Assembly (NCBI GenBank): GCA_003519585.1 | Contig: DOWL01000108.1 | Span: 13,383-29,636, forward strand | From: Nocardioides sp. | GTDB lineage: Bacteria; Actinomycetota; Actinomycetes; Propionibacteriales; Nocardioidaceae | Direction of reading: 5' to 3' | Length of the DNA: 16,254 nt | In this document: positions 1-6,142 of the stretch, in pieces | How the letters are laid out: each line of letters opens with the position of its first letter | Numbering within the stretch: position 1 is the stretch's first letter | Position numbers and translations under genes: made by a program | Notes under the pieces: generated by a model | Seen by the model: only the letters and a program-made list of their open reading frames with translations | Database searches by the model: none | What the model was told of the DNA's origin: nothing

Positions 1-51
1 CAGCGCCGACGGTGTCGAAACCGCCGCAGCAAGGGCACCCAAGCGGACCAC
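1..51 (-). CDS. Possible start of a truncated secreted-protein gene (left edge)
   Basis: A GTG at 51-49 opens a minus-strand frame that stays open to the window edge, reading MVRLGALAAAVSTPSAL. This hydrophobic, alanine-rich start could be a signal peptide. It lies 28 bases downstream of the monooxygenase gene and on the same strand. A weak purine-rich AGGACAGG sits about 10 bases upstream. Only 17 codons are visible, so no function can be given. Other frames through the first 80 bases are also open, so this is a weak call. Confidence 0.2.
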   Translation of the reverse strand, partial: MVRLGALAAAVSTPSAL

Positions 52-70
52 CGCCGGTCGAGCCTGTCCT

Positions 71-90
71 AGCCCCAGCTCAACTGGGCT
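71..90 (-). terminator. Weak hairpin overlapping the end of the copper monooxygenase gene
   Basis: The arms AGCCC(C)AG and CTGGGCT pair with a one-base bulge around a five-base loop, overlapping the stop codon of the copper monooxygenase. There is no T-tract after it in the direction of transcription. It is at best a weak factor-independent terminator or a 3' end stabiliser. Confidence 0.2.
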
Positions 91-1315
91 CGTCGTCATA
101 GGCAACCGACAGCATGCCCAGGCACATCTCGTCGGTGCTGCCCTCGGCCCACACGATGTAGCGATCCTCACGCTGGGTCTCGAAGGCCGGCAGCTTGTCG
201 CGCAGCCACTGCTGGTGCTGACAGGTCACGCGCACGGTGTCGCCGGCGTCGAGATGGACCGGCTTGATCGGCTTGGAACCCTGGTCGTCGAAGTTCCACA
301 CGGGAATGCGCAGGATGGTCTTGGCATCAGCCGTGTCGGGGTTGGTCTCGATGGTGATCCTGCGGCCGAGCAGGTGCATGTGGCCGGCCACTCCGAGCAC
401 CGTCATCCCGCGGCTGATGGTGCGCGTGCACGACGTGGTCTCCCCCGGTTCGACACCGGTGCCGCAGAGCAGGTGCAACAGGGTGTTGGTGTTGCCTGAG
501 ACTCCGAACCTCTTGTTGACGTCGACCATCGCGGCATCGCGATCGCACAGCTCGCCGTCGCTGTGCTCGGGACGGCACGGCAGTTCGACCGGGGCCGGCA
601 TCAGGAAGGTGTGCAGCGCGGTGAGGTCGGTGTCGCCGGGCATCCAGCGCAGCTGGGTGGCCGACTGGTCGGGCGCGGCACCCTTGAGCAGGTTGTAGTG
701 GACCTGCATCACGATCCGCGACCCGGCCTCCAGCTCGACGCCGTACCCGTCGCGGGTCTTGGTCTCGTCGCCACCCGGCGCCCACGCGGCCAGCCAATTG
801 GCGTCCTCGAGGTTGCCGAACTCACCCGCCAGGCCGGTGCCACCGAAGCAGGTCCAACCGGGGTCGGGCGAGGCGGCGTCGCGAGCCTCGGCCTCGCCGA
901 CCGTGTCCGGCGGGATCTTGAACAGGATCACGTGGTGCACCACGTCGGGGTTGCCGGGCAGCACGTTGCTGCCCGTGAGCCAGACGTCCTGGTCCAACTG
1001 CGGGTCGAGCAGGAAGCACCGGTAGTCGTCGGTGCCCGTGCCGTACGGCGCGGAGGGGGTGTAGGCCTCCGGCATGGTCAGCGTCATCCGGTCCTCGCCG
1101 GATCGCAGCGGGAGCTGCTTGCCGGCCGGGATTGCCGAGAGTTGCTGCGCCTCGACCTCGGGCGGCTGGGTGCCCTCGAGCAGAGACCCGGGGTCGCCGG
1201 CCCGACGGCCGTCCTGGTCGGAGTCCATGCACGCGGCCGCGAACGGCAGCACCAGCGCGACCGCGGCGGCGACCAGGACCGCTCGGGAGCCGCGCCCCTT
1301 CCAGATCGTCCTCAT
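80..1315 (-). CDS. Copper type II (PHM/DBH-like) monooxygenase, probable lipoprotein
   Basis: A 411-residue exported protein of the copper type II, ascorbate-dependent monooxygenase superfamily (eukaryotic PHM and dopamine beta-hydroxylase). Residues 11-29 form a hydrophobic signal ending LPFAAAC, so Cys29 may be lipidated, although Ala at -3 makes the lipobox atypical. All family copper ligands can be placed. A His-His pair lies at 127-128 (VVHHVILFK), and a third His at 206 is in QVHY, a string I recall from PHM. The second copper site has HxH at 312-314 (GHMHLLG) and Met397 in DEMC. Eight further cysteines (100, 156, 247, 257, 284, 296, 365, 398) suggest disulfides, as in the animal enzymes. 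Known members hydroxylate an aliphatic or benzylic carbon using O2 and two coppers. The substrate here is unknown. The start ATG overlaps the stop of the HIT gene as ATGA, implying translational coupling. Confidence 0.85.
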   Translation of the reverse strand: MRTIWKGRGSRAVLVAAAVALVLPFAAACMDSDQDGRRAGDPGSLLEGTQPPEVEAQQLSAIPAGKQLPLRSGEDRMTLTMPEAYTPSAPYGTGTDDYRCFLLDPQLDQDVWLTGSNVLPGNPDVVHHVILFKIPPDTVGEAEARDAASPDPGWTCFGGTGLAGEFGNLEDANWLAAWAPGGDETKTRDGYGVELEAGSRIVMQVHYNLLKGAAPDQSATQLRWMPGDTDLTALHTFLMPAPVELPCRPEHSDGELCDRDAAMVDVNKRFGVSGNTNTLLHLLCGTGVEPGETTSCTRTISRGMTVLGVAGHMHLLGRRITIETNPDTADAKTILRIPVWNFDDQGSKPIKPVHLDAGDTVRVTCQHQQWLRDKLPAFETQREDRYIVWAEGSTDEMCLGMLSVAYDDEPS

Positions 1316-1659
1316 CCGGGTGGCCAGGTCATGGGGCGGCCGGCGAGCAGGTGCACGTGCGTGTGGAAGACCGACTGGCCGACGCCGGCGCCGGTGTTGA
1401 ACACCAGCCGGTAGTCGTCGTGGCCCTCGGCGGTCGCCACCGCGGCGGCTGCGGTCACGAGCTCGGCGGACGCGACGGGGTCGGCGGCCGCCAACTCGGC
1501 GGCGTTGGCGTAGTGGTCGCGCGGCACCAGCAGCACGTGCGTGGGCGCCTGGGCGTTGATGTCGCGGAACGCCACGGTGCGTTCGGTGACGTGCACGATG
1601 TCGGCATCGATGTCACCGGCGACGATGCCGCAGAACAGGCAGCCCTCCACGCCGCACAT
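1312..1659 (-). CDS. HIT (histidine triad) family hydrolase, HINT-like
   Basis: This 115-residue cytoplasmic protein has the length and layout of a HINT-type histidine-triad protein. The CLFC motif at residues 7-10 matches the usual N-terminal zinc-binding CxxC. The active-site triad HTHVHLL lies at 99-105, with catalytic His between hydrophobic residues, and HVLLVPRDH at 41-49 is the family's central strand. HINT enzymes hydrolyse nucleoside phosphoramidates and aminoacyl-adenylates, and many bacterial members have no defined physiological role. The gene starts at an ATG preceded by GGGA. It ends in an ATGA overlap with the copper monooxygenase, so the two are almost certainly co-transcribed, although no functional link between the families is known to me. 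It is divergent from the sigma factor gene. Confidence 0.93.
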   Translation of the reverse strand: MCGVEGCLFCGIVAGDIDADIVHVTERTVAFRDINAQAPTHVLLVPRDHYANAAELAAADPVASAELVTAAAAVATAEGHDDYRLVFNTGAGVGQSVFHTHVHLLAGRPMTWPPG

Positions 1660-1665
1660 CGTCCC

Positions 1666-1675
1666 ACAGCGCTGT
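1666..1675. repeat. Short perfect palindrome between HIT and sigma genes
   Basis: ACAGCGCTGT is a perfect 10-base palindrome, seven bases upstream of the HIT start codon and in the 85-base divergent gap. Its place would suit an operator, but a 10-base palindrome may occur by chance. No protein is assigned. Confidence 0.2.
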
Positions 1676-1712
1676 CTGCGGGGCTCCGTCCCTCAGAACG
1701 CGATCTGAAGTC

Positions 1713-1736
1713 AACCGGATGGCCCGGCCGGGCGTC
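1713..1736 (+). promoter_or_regulatory. Candidate autoregulatory ECF promoter
   Basis: AACC at 1713-1716 and CGTC at 1733-1736 are 16 bases apart. This matches the general ECF pattern of an AAC-type -35 and a CGTC-type -10. Transcription would start near 1743-1745, at or next to the GTG start of the sigma factor, giving a leaderless message. That agrees with the lack of any visible ribosome binding site. These short motifs in GC-rich DNA are weak evidence on their own. Confidence 0.3.
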
Positions 1737-1744
1737 AGACTGAC

Positions 1745-2299
1745 GTGACCGCAGCACCCGTCCTCGTGACCCGGGAGACGAGCCTGGACGCCGACACCGC
1801 CCTGGAACAGCTGTACGCCGCGCACTGGCGACGGCTGGTACGGCTGGCCGTGCTGCTGCTGCGCGACCAGGGCGCTGCCGAGGAGGTCGTCCAGGACGCC
1901 TTCGTCGCGATGCACGGCCGCTGGCGCTCGCTGCGCGACCCCGACAAGGCCCTGGCCTACCTGCGGCAGTCGGTCGTGAACCGCTCCCGCTCGGCGCTGC
2001 GGCACCGGGGGGTGGTCGAGAGGTACGTCGCCCGGCAGCGACCGGCGGCCGACCTCGTCGAGCCGGCCGACGTCTCGACGCTGGCCCACGACCGGCGTAC
2101 CGCCGTCCTGGAGGCGCTCCGCGCCCTGCCCACCCGGCAGCGGGAGGTGCTCGCGCTGCGCCACTATCTCGAGCTCTCCGAGGCCGAGATCGCCGAGACG
2201 CTCGGCATCAGCCGCGGCTCGGTCAAGGCGCACGCGTCGCGTGGCTCGGCCGCCCTGCGCGAGCTGCTGGCCGGACATCTCGACGGAGGAGACCTCTGA
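1745..2299 (+). CDS. ECF sigma factor (SigE-family, actinobacterial)
   Basis: This 184-residue protein has the two-domain structure of an extracytoplasmic-function sigma factor. Region 2 spans about residues 15-85, with the helix LLRDQGAAEEVVQDAFVAM and the -10 recognition part (YLRQSVVNRSRSALR). Region 4 spans about 115-175, with LPTRQREVLALRHYLELSEA followed by an HTH (EIAETLGISRGSVKAHASRG). It would direct RNA polymerase to a small regulon. The GTG start has no clear Shine-Dalgarno sequence. The stop overlaps the next start as TGATG, coupling it to a membrane protein that is the best candidate for its regulator. No C-terminal SnoaL-like or other extension is present. Confidence 0.92.
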   Translation: MTAAPVLVTRETSLDADTALEQLYAAHWRRLVRLAVLLLRDQGAAEEVVQDAFVAMHGRWRSLRDPDKALAYLRQSVVNRSRSALRHRGVVERYVARQRPAADLVEPADVSTLAHDRRTAVLEALRALPTRQREVLALRHYLELSEAEIAETLGISRGSVKAHASRGSAALRELLAGHLDGGDL

Positions 2300-3261
2300 T
2301 GGACGAGCTGACCACCCTGCTGCACGACGCCGTCGAGGACGTCGAGCCCACCGACCGGCTGGTCGCGATCCGGCAGCGGGCCGCGAAACCACGCCGGGGG
2401 CGCTGGTACCTCGCCGGCGGGGCGCTCCTGGCCACCGCCGTCGTGGTCGCGGGCGTCGCCGTCCTGACCCGACCCGACACCGACCGGGGCGCGGACCCGG
2501 TCGGGCAGCCCACGGCCAGCGGCTCCCACACGGTTCCCGGCTCCGTCCAGGCGGTCTACTACCTCGGCAAGACGCCGCAGGGGCCGCGGCTGTTCCGCGA
2601 GTTCCGCTGGCTCCCCGCGACGACACGCCTGGCTCCGAGTCAGTACGTCGAGCAGCCACCCACCGACCCCGACTACTTCTCGGCGTGGCCGGAGGGGGCG
2701 TTCCTCGCGGCGTACGTCGACTACCCCTCCGGTCTGATCACGGTCCAGCTCGCCGACCGCTCGCTGCAGCACCGGCCGGCCGGCATGAGCCCCGCGGAGG
2801 CGCGGCTGGCCATCGAACAGGTGATCTATACCGTGCAGGCCTACGCCCAACAGCCGCTGCCGGTGCAGTTCGAGGCGGAGGGCAACCCGATCGGCACGGT
2901 CTACGACATCCCGACCAGCGAGCCGCTCGCCGCTTCGCCGCAACTCGACGTGCTCGCCCTGGTCAGCATCAGCAACCCCGCGGAGGGCCGGGTGGTCGAG
3001 GGTGGCTTCAGTGCCGACGGAGTGGCCAGCTCCTTCGAAGGCACCGTCCCGTGGGAGCTGCGCGACGAGACCGGCGAGGTCGTCCGGTCCGGCTCCGCGC
3101 AGGGCACCATGGAGGACCACCTCACGCCGTGGAAGACCGACACCATCGACGTGTCCGACCTGCCGGCCGGCACCTACACCTTCGTGGCGATGACCGACGA
3201 TCCGAGCGGCGGCGAGGGCGGTGGACCCACCACCGACACGCGGACGATCACGGTCCGATAA
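2299..3261 (+). CDS. Membrane protein with GerMN-like and Gmad2-like domains, candidate sigma regulator
   Basis: A 320-residue protein with a short cytoplasmic N-terminus (1-35), one transmembrane helix (about 36-56) and a large exported part. Residues about 85-205 resemble GerMN (YYLGKTPQGPRLFREF; GMSPAEARLAIEQVIYTVQA). Residues about 218-320 resemble the immunoglobulin-like Gmad2 domain (NPAEGRVVEGGFSADGVASS; PWELRD; GTYTFVA; TITV). Both domains were first named from spore-germination proteins but also occur in non-spore-formers. The N-terminus (LLHDAVEDVEPTDRLVAIRQ) resembles cytosolic tails of proteins encoded next to actinobacterial ECF sigma factors. It has no zinc anti-sigma HxxxCxxC motif. 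The TGATG overlap with the sigma gene supports a sensor or anti-sigma role by inference. The next gene is a paralogue. Confidence 0.8.
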   Translation: MDELTTLLHDAVEDVEPTDRLVAIRQRAAKPRRGRWYLAGGALLATAVVVAGVAVLTRPDTDRGADPVGQPTASGSHTVPGSVQAVYYLGKTPQGPRLFREFRWLPATTRLAPSQYVEQPPTDPDYFSAWPEGAFLAAYVDYPSGLITVQLADRSLQHRPAGMSPAEARLAIEQVIYTVQAYAQQPLPVQFEAEGNPIGTVYDIPTSEPLAASPQLDVLALVSISNPAEGRVVEGGFSADGVASSFEGTVPWELRDETGEVVRSGSAQGTMEDHLTPWKTDTIDVSDLPAGTYTFVAMTDDPSGGEGGGPTTDTRTITVR

Positions 3262-3301
3262 ATCCCACCAGTCACACCTGTCCCAGCCGAGGATGGAGCC
3301 C

Positions 3302-4219
3302 ATGACTGCTCGCACCCGGAACCGACGCGCCGCCCTGCTCGCCACCTCGCTGCTGGCCGCGGGGGTGCTGGGGGCGTGCGGCACCGAGTCGGACCCGGCG
3401 GCCAGCGACCCCGAACCGCAGCAGTCGGCGTCCAGCAAGCCGGCCGAGGAGTCGAGTCCCGCGGCCCCGAGCGACACCGCGACGACCGCGCCCGAGACGG
3501 TGGCTGTCCCGCTCTACTTCGTCGGCGACACCCCGCTCGGCCCCCGCCTGTTCCGGGAGTTCCAGCAGGTCGAGGGCGACAACCCGGTCGACGAGGCGCT
3601 GGCGATCCTCGCCTCGGGCGCGGCGCAGGATCCCGACTACTCCACTCTGCTGCCCGGCGGGACTCCGACACTCGTGGCGGGCGAGACCCCCGGCCCCGAC
3701 GGAGCGATCGGGGTCAACGTCCCGACCGAGTGGGCCGAGCGCCCCGACGGGATGAGCGAGAAGGAGGCGAAACTCGCCGTCCAGCAGCTCGTCTACACCG
3801 TCCAGGGCGCCCTCCAGAGTCGCGCGCCGGTGGAGTTCTACTCCGACGGCGTCACCCCGATGTTCGGAATCGACCGGAGCTGGTTCAAGGCCGCCCCGCA
3901 GAACTCCGTCCTCGCCTTCGTCAACATCACCGAGCCCGCCGAGGGCGCGCAGGTGAGCGGCACCTTCACCGCCAGCGGCGTCGCGAACTCCTTCGAGGCG
4001 ACCGTGCCGTGGGAGATCCAGGACCAGAGCGGGACGAAGGTGCTCGACGGCTTCGCCACGGCAGACGGCTGGGGCGACCGCCTCCACCCGTGGCAGGCCC
4101 CGGTCGACGTCAGCGGGCTGGCGGCGGGCACCTACACGTTCGTGGCCTCGACCGACGATGCCTCCGACGGAGAGGGCGGCGGTCCGACCAAGGACACCAA
4201 GACGATCACGGTCGGGTGA
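3302..4219 (+). CDS. Lipoprotein with GerMN-like and Gmad2-like domains (paralogue of the preceding protein)
   Basis: A 305-residue lipoprotein. The signal peptide ends in VLGAC with Cys26 as the lipidation site, followed by a Ser/Ala/Pro/Glu-rich linker to about residue 70. A GerMN-like domain (YFVGDTPLGPRLFREF; GMSEKEAKLAVQQLVYTVQG) and a C-terminal Gmad2-like domain (EPAEGAQVSGTFTASGVANS; PWEIQD; GTYTFVA; TITV) follow. It is clearly paralogous to the upstream membrane protein across both domains, with a lipid anchor in place of the transmembrane helix. I chose the ATG at 3302 because a purine-rich GAGGATGGAG precedes it and it puts the signal peptide at the N-terminus. In-frame starts at 3221 and 3293 would add a polar stretch. 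The stop overlaps the next GTG as GTGA. It is probably a surface partner of the sigma/membrane-protein module. Confidence 0.82.
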   Translation: MTARTRNRRAALLATSLLAAGVLGACGTESDPAASDPEPQQSASSKPAEESSPAAPSDTATTAPETVAVPLYFVGDTPLGPRLFREFQQVEGDNPVDEALAILASGAAQDPDYSTLLPGGTPTLVAGETPGPDGAIGVNVPTEWAERPDGMSEKEAKLAVQQLVYTVQGALQSRAPVEFYSDGVTPMFGIDRSWFKAAPQNSVLAFVNITEPAEGAQVSGTFTASGVANSFEATVPWEIQDQSGTKVLDGFATADGWGDRLHPWQAPVDVSGLAAGTYTFVASTDDASDGEGGGPTKDTKTITVG

Positions 4220-5262
4220 GACTCTCCCCACGGGCGCTCAACCGCACCCTGCTGCACCGTCAGCACCTGCTCGAGCGCACCGAGGCCACACCCCACGCCT
4301 TGGTCCGCCACCTGGTCGGGCTCCAGGCGCAGGAGAACCTGCCGCCATACCTCTCCCTCGCGGCCCGGCTCACGTCGTTCGACCCGCACGACGTCACGAC
4401 CGCGCTCGAGGACCGGACCCTGGTGCGGCTGCTGGTCATGCGTGGCACCGTGCACCTGCTGGTGCCCGACGACGCGCTCCAGCTCCGGCCCTTCACGGCA
4501 ACGGTTCACGAACGTGAGATCCAGGTCAGCCAGGCGATCGGCGAGGCGCGCGACGTGGATCGCGCGGCCTTCAGCGCGGCGCTCTCCGACCTGCTGAGCG
4601 ACGGTCAGCTGCCGCAGAAGGCGATCGGCGCGGCGCTGGCGGAGCATTTCCCTGGCGTCGCGCCGACCAAGCTCGGCCAGCTCGCGCGCTCCGTGGCGCC
4701 GCTGGTGCAGTGCCCACCGCGCGGGACGTGGAAGGGCAGCGGCGGGGTGGTCTACCAGTACGCCGACCGCTGGCTCGGGAGTCCACTGGTCGAGCCGGAC
4801 GTCGAGCAGATCATGCGGCGCTACCTCGCGGCGTTCGGCCCGGCGACGGCGGCCGACGTGACCGCGTGGTCCGGTGTGACCCGGCTCGGTCCGGTCCTCA
4901 AGGGCATGACCGATCTGGTGCAGTACGAGGACGAGCGGGGCCGCCCGTTGTACGACGTCGCCGGCGGTGAGCTGGCCGACGAGGACGTCCCGGCGCCGGT
5001 CCGGCTGCTCGGCCAGTACGACAATGTGTGGCTGTCCCACGCCGGGCGCGACCGCGTCACGACCCCCGAGTCACGCAGCGGTTGGATGGGCGTGAACGGC
5101 GGGATCACCAACACCCTCTTCGCCGACGGCATGCTGATCGGGCTCTGGCGAGTCACCGACGGCCGGGTCGAGGTGCTGTCGACGCTGCGGCCCCTGACGC
5201 GCCGGGAGAAGTCCGAGCTGGCGGACGAGACGGCCCGGGTCGAGGCCCTACTGGCTCGCTGA
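4216..5262 (+). CDS. HTH_42 winged-helix protein, AlkZ-like DNA glycosylase candidate
   Basis: A 348-residue protein of the HTH_42 (PF06224) winged-helix family, which includes the DNA glycosylases AlkZ and YcaQ/AlkX. Family landmarks are the N-terminal LNRTLLHRQHLL, then LVGLQAQENLPPYLSLAARL, LVRLLVMRGTVHLL (about 75-88), RYLAAFGPATAADVTAWSGV and a C-terminal RLLGQYDNVWLSH. Gln37 and Gln39 form a QAQ motif. As I recall, AlkZ uses a QxQ pair at about these positions, whereas YcaQ-type enzymes have QxD. Activity on alkylated or crosslinked DNA is therefore plausible, but the substrate is unproven. The frame is open far upstream (to 3376), but that part shadows the lipoprotein gene. The GTG at 4216 overlaps its stop as GTGA and begins the conserved region. 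Linkage of a repair enzyme to envelope proteins is unexpected. Confidence 0.85.
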   Translation: MRLSPRALNRTLLHRQHLLERTEATPHALVRHLVGLQAQENLPPYLSLAARLTSFDPHDVTTALEDRTLVRLLVMRGTVHLLVPDDALQLRPFTATVHEREIQVSQAIGEARDVDRAAFSAALSDLLSDGQLPQKAIGAALAEHFPGVAPTKLGQLARSVAPLVQCPPRGTWKGSGGVVYQYADRWLGSPLVEPDVEQIMRRYLAAFGPATAADVTAWSGVTRLGPVLKGMTDLVQYEDERGRPLYDVAGGELADEDVPAPVRLLGQYDNVWLSHAGRDRVTTPESRSGWMGVNGGITNTLFADGMLIGLWRVTDGRVEVLSTLRPLTRREKSELADETARVEALLAR

Positions 5263-5291
5263 ACGTGTCGCTCGGCGCCGCCTGACGTGAG

Positions 5292-5319
5292 GAGTTTCGT
5301 CGGCTGGCCGACAAAACTC
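5292..5319. repeat. Palindrome unit 1 of intergenic cluster
   Basis: The arms GAGTTTCGTCGGC (5292-5304) and GCCGACAAAACTC (5307-5319) pair 12 of 13 around a TG loop. The single mismatch is C-A on the plus strand and a G-U wobble on the minus-strand transcript. It lies in the 137-base gap between convergent genes. There is no T-tract. It could be a two-way transcript end or a dispersed REP-like element. Confidence 0.75.
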
Positions 5320-5325
5320 GTGCCT

Positions 5326-5347
5326 GGACGATGAAGTTTCGTCGTCC
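5326..5347. repeat. Degenerate palindrome unit 2 of intergenic cluster
   Basis: GGACGATGAAG pairs imperfectly with TTTCGTCGTCC. It contains the core AGTTTCGTCG (5335-5344) found in units 1 and 3. The outer GGACGA/TCGTCC arms pair perfectly. It looks like a decayed or chimeric copy of its neighbours. Confidence 0.5.
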
Positions 5348-5353
5348 CAGCAA

Positions 5354-5381
5354 GAGTTTCGTCGGCTGACCGACGAAACTC
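5354..5381. repeat. Palindrome unit 3 of intergenic cluster
   Basis: The arms GAGTTTCGTCGG (5354-5365) and CCGACGAAACTC (5370-5381) are perfectly complementary around a CTGA loop. A5353 and T5382 extend the stem by one pair. It is the best-preserved unit, ending 18 bases before the rsmE stop codon. The sequence nearly repeats unit 1, 62 bases away. Confidence 0.8.
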
Positions 5382-5399
5382 TCAACGCGACGCCAGCCG

Positions 5400-6131
5400 T
5401 CAGCCCCACCGATCGGTGCGCGAGAGCAATGCCGCGACGGCAGCGACGCCTGCGGTCGACGTACGCAGCACCTCACTGCCCAGCCGGACGGTACGCGCAC
5501 CGGCGTCGGCGAAGACGGCCAGCTCTTCGGGCGCGAGCCCGCCCTCGGGGCCGACGACGAGGACGACGCCGTCGGGGACCTCGGTAGGCAGCGGGTCGGT
5601 CGCCTCCTCGTGTAGCACCAGAGCCAGCGGGGCCGCCGCGAGCAGCGCCGTGACCTCGGCGGTCGACGCGAGGGCGGACACCTCGGGGAACCAGACGCGC
5701 CGGGCCTGCTTCGCCGCCTCGCGTGCCGTGGACCGCCACTTGGCGAGCCCCTTGGTGGCTCGGTCGCCCCGCCAGACGGCGATCGAGCGAGAGGCCGCCC
5801 AGGGGACGATCCGCGCCACGCCGATCTCGGTCAACATCTCGACGGCGAGCTCACCCCGGTCGCCCTTGGGTAACGCCTGCACCACCACCAGGCCGGGAGC
5901 GGGCCGCGGGATGCCCTCGACCGAGCCGACCACGATCGTCAGCCGGGCCTTGCCGGTCTCGGTCACCTCGCCTTGTGCGCGCCTGCCCTCGCCGTCCGTG
6001 AGGACGACCGACTCACCCACCGCGACGCGGCGTACGGCGACCGCATGGTGCGCCTCGGCTCCTTCGACGCTGACCGTGGCCCCGACGTCGACGCCGCTCA
6101 GGGAAGGCACCAGGTGGACGTGCAGCGACAT
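5400..6131 (-). CDS. rsmE: 16S rRNA (uracil1498-N3)-methyltransferase RsmE
   Basis: A 243-residue SPOUT-class methyltransferase that methylates N3 of U1498 in 16S rRNA using S-adenosylmethionine. The N-terminal PUA-like domain covers about residues 1-70 (EAHHAVAVRRVAVGESVVLT). The knotted catalytic domain shows the family motifs PKGDRGE...EMLTEIGV (88-105), REAAKQARR (137-145), VVGPEGGLAPEEL (192-204) and LGSEVLRTSTA (217-227), which form the cofactor knot. Length is normal for the family. It starts at an ATG 11 bases after the dnaJ stop, so it is the third gene of the hrcA-dnaJ-rsmE operon, an order I recall from other Actinobacteria. Confidence 0.96.
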   Translation of the reverse strand: MSLHVHLVPSLSGVDVGATVSVEGAEAHHAVAVRRVAVGESVVLTDGEGRRAQGEVTETGKARLTIVVGSVEGIPRPAPGLVVVQALPKGDRGELAVEMLTEIGVARIVPWAASRSIAVWRGDRATKGLAKWRSTAREAAKQARRVWFPEVSALASTAEVTALLAAAPLALVLHEEATDPLPTEVPDGVVLVVGPEGGLAPEELAVFADAGARTVRLGSEVLRTSTAGVAAVAALLSRTDRWG

Positions 6132-6142
6132 CGGTCAGCGCG

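Noticed and set aside
3221..3301. Longer N-terminus for the lipoprotein starting at 3221
   Set aside because: It would overlap the upstream gene and place 27 polar residues before the signal peptide. The ATG at 3302 is better supported.
3376..4215. Upstream extension of the winged-helix gene to 3376
   Set aside because: It covers the lipoprotein gene in another frame, is arginine- and histidine-rich like a shadow translation, and the conserved HTH_42 region starts at the GTG at 4216.
5292..5381. Classical intrinsic terminators at the palindromes
   Set aside because: The stems are good but no T-tract follows on either strand. They are listed as repeats instead.
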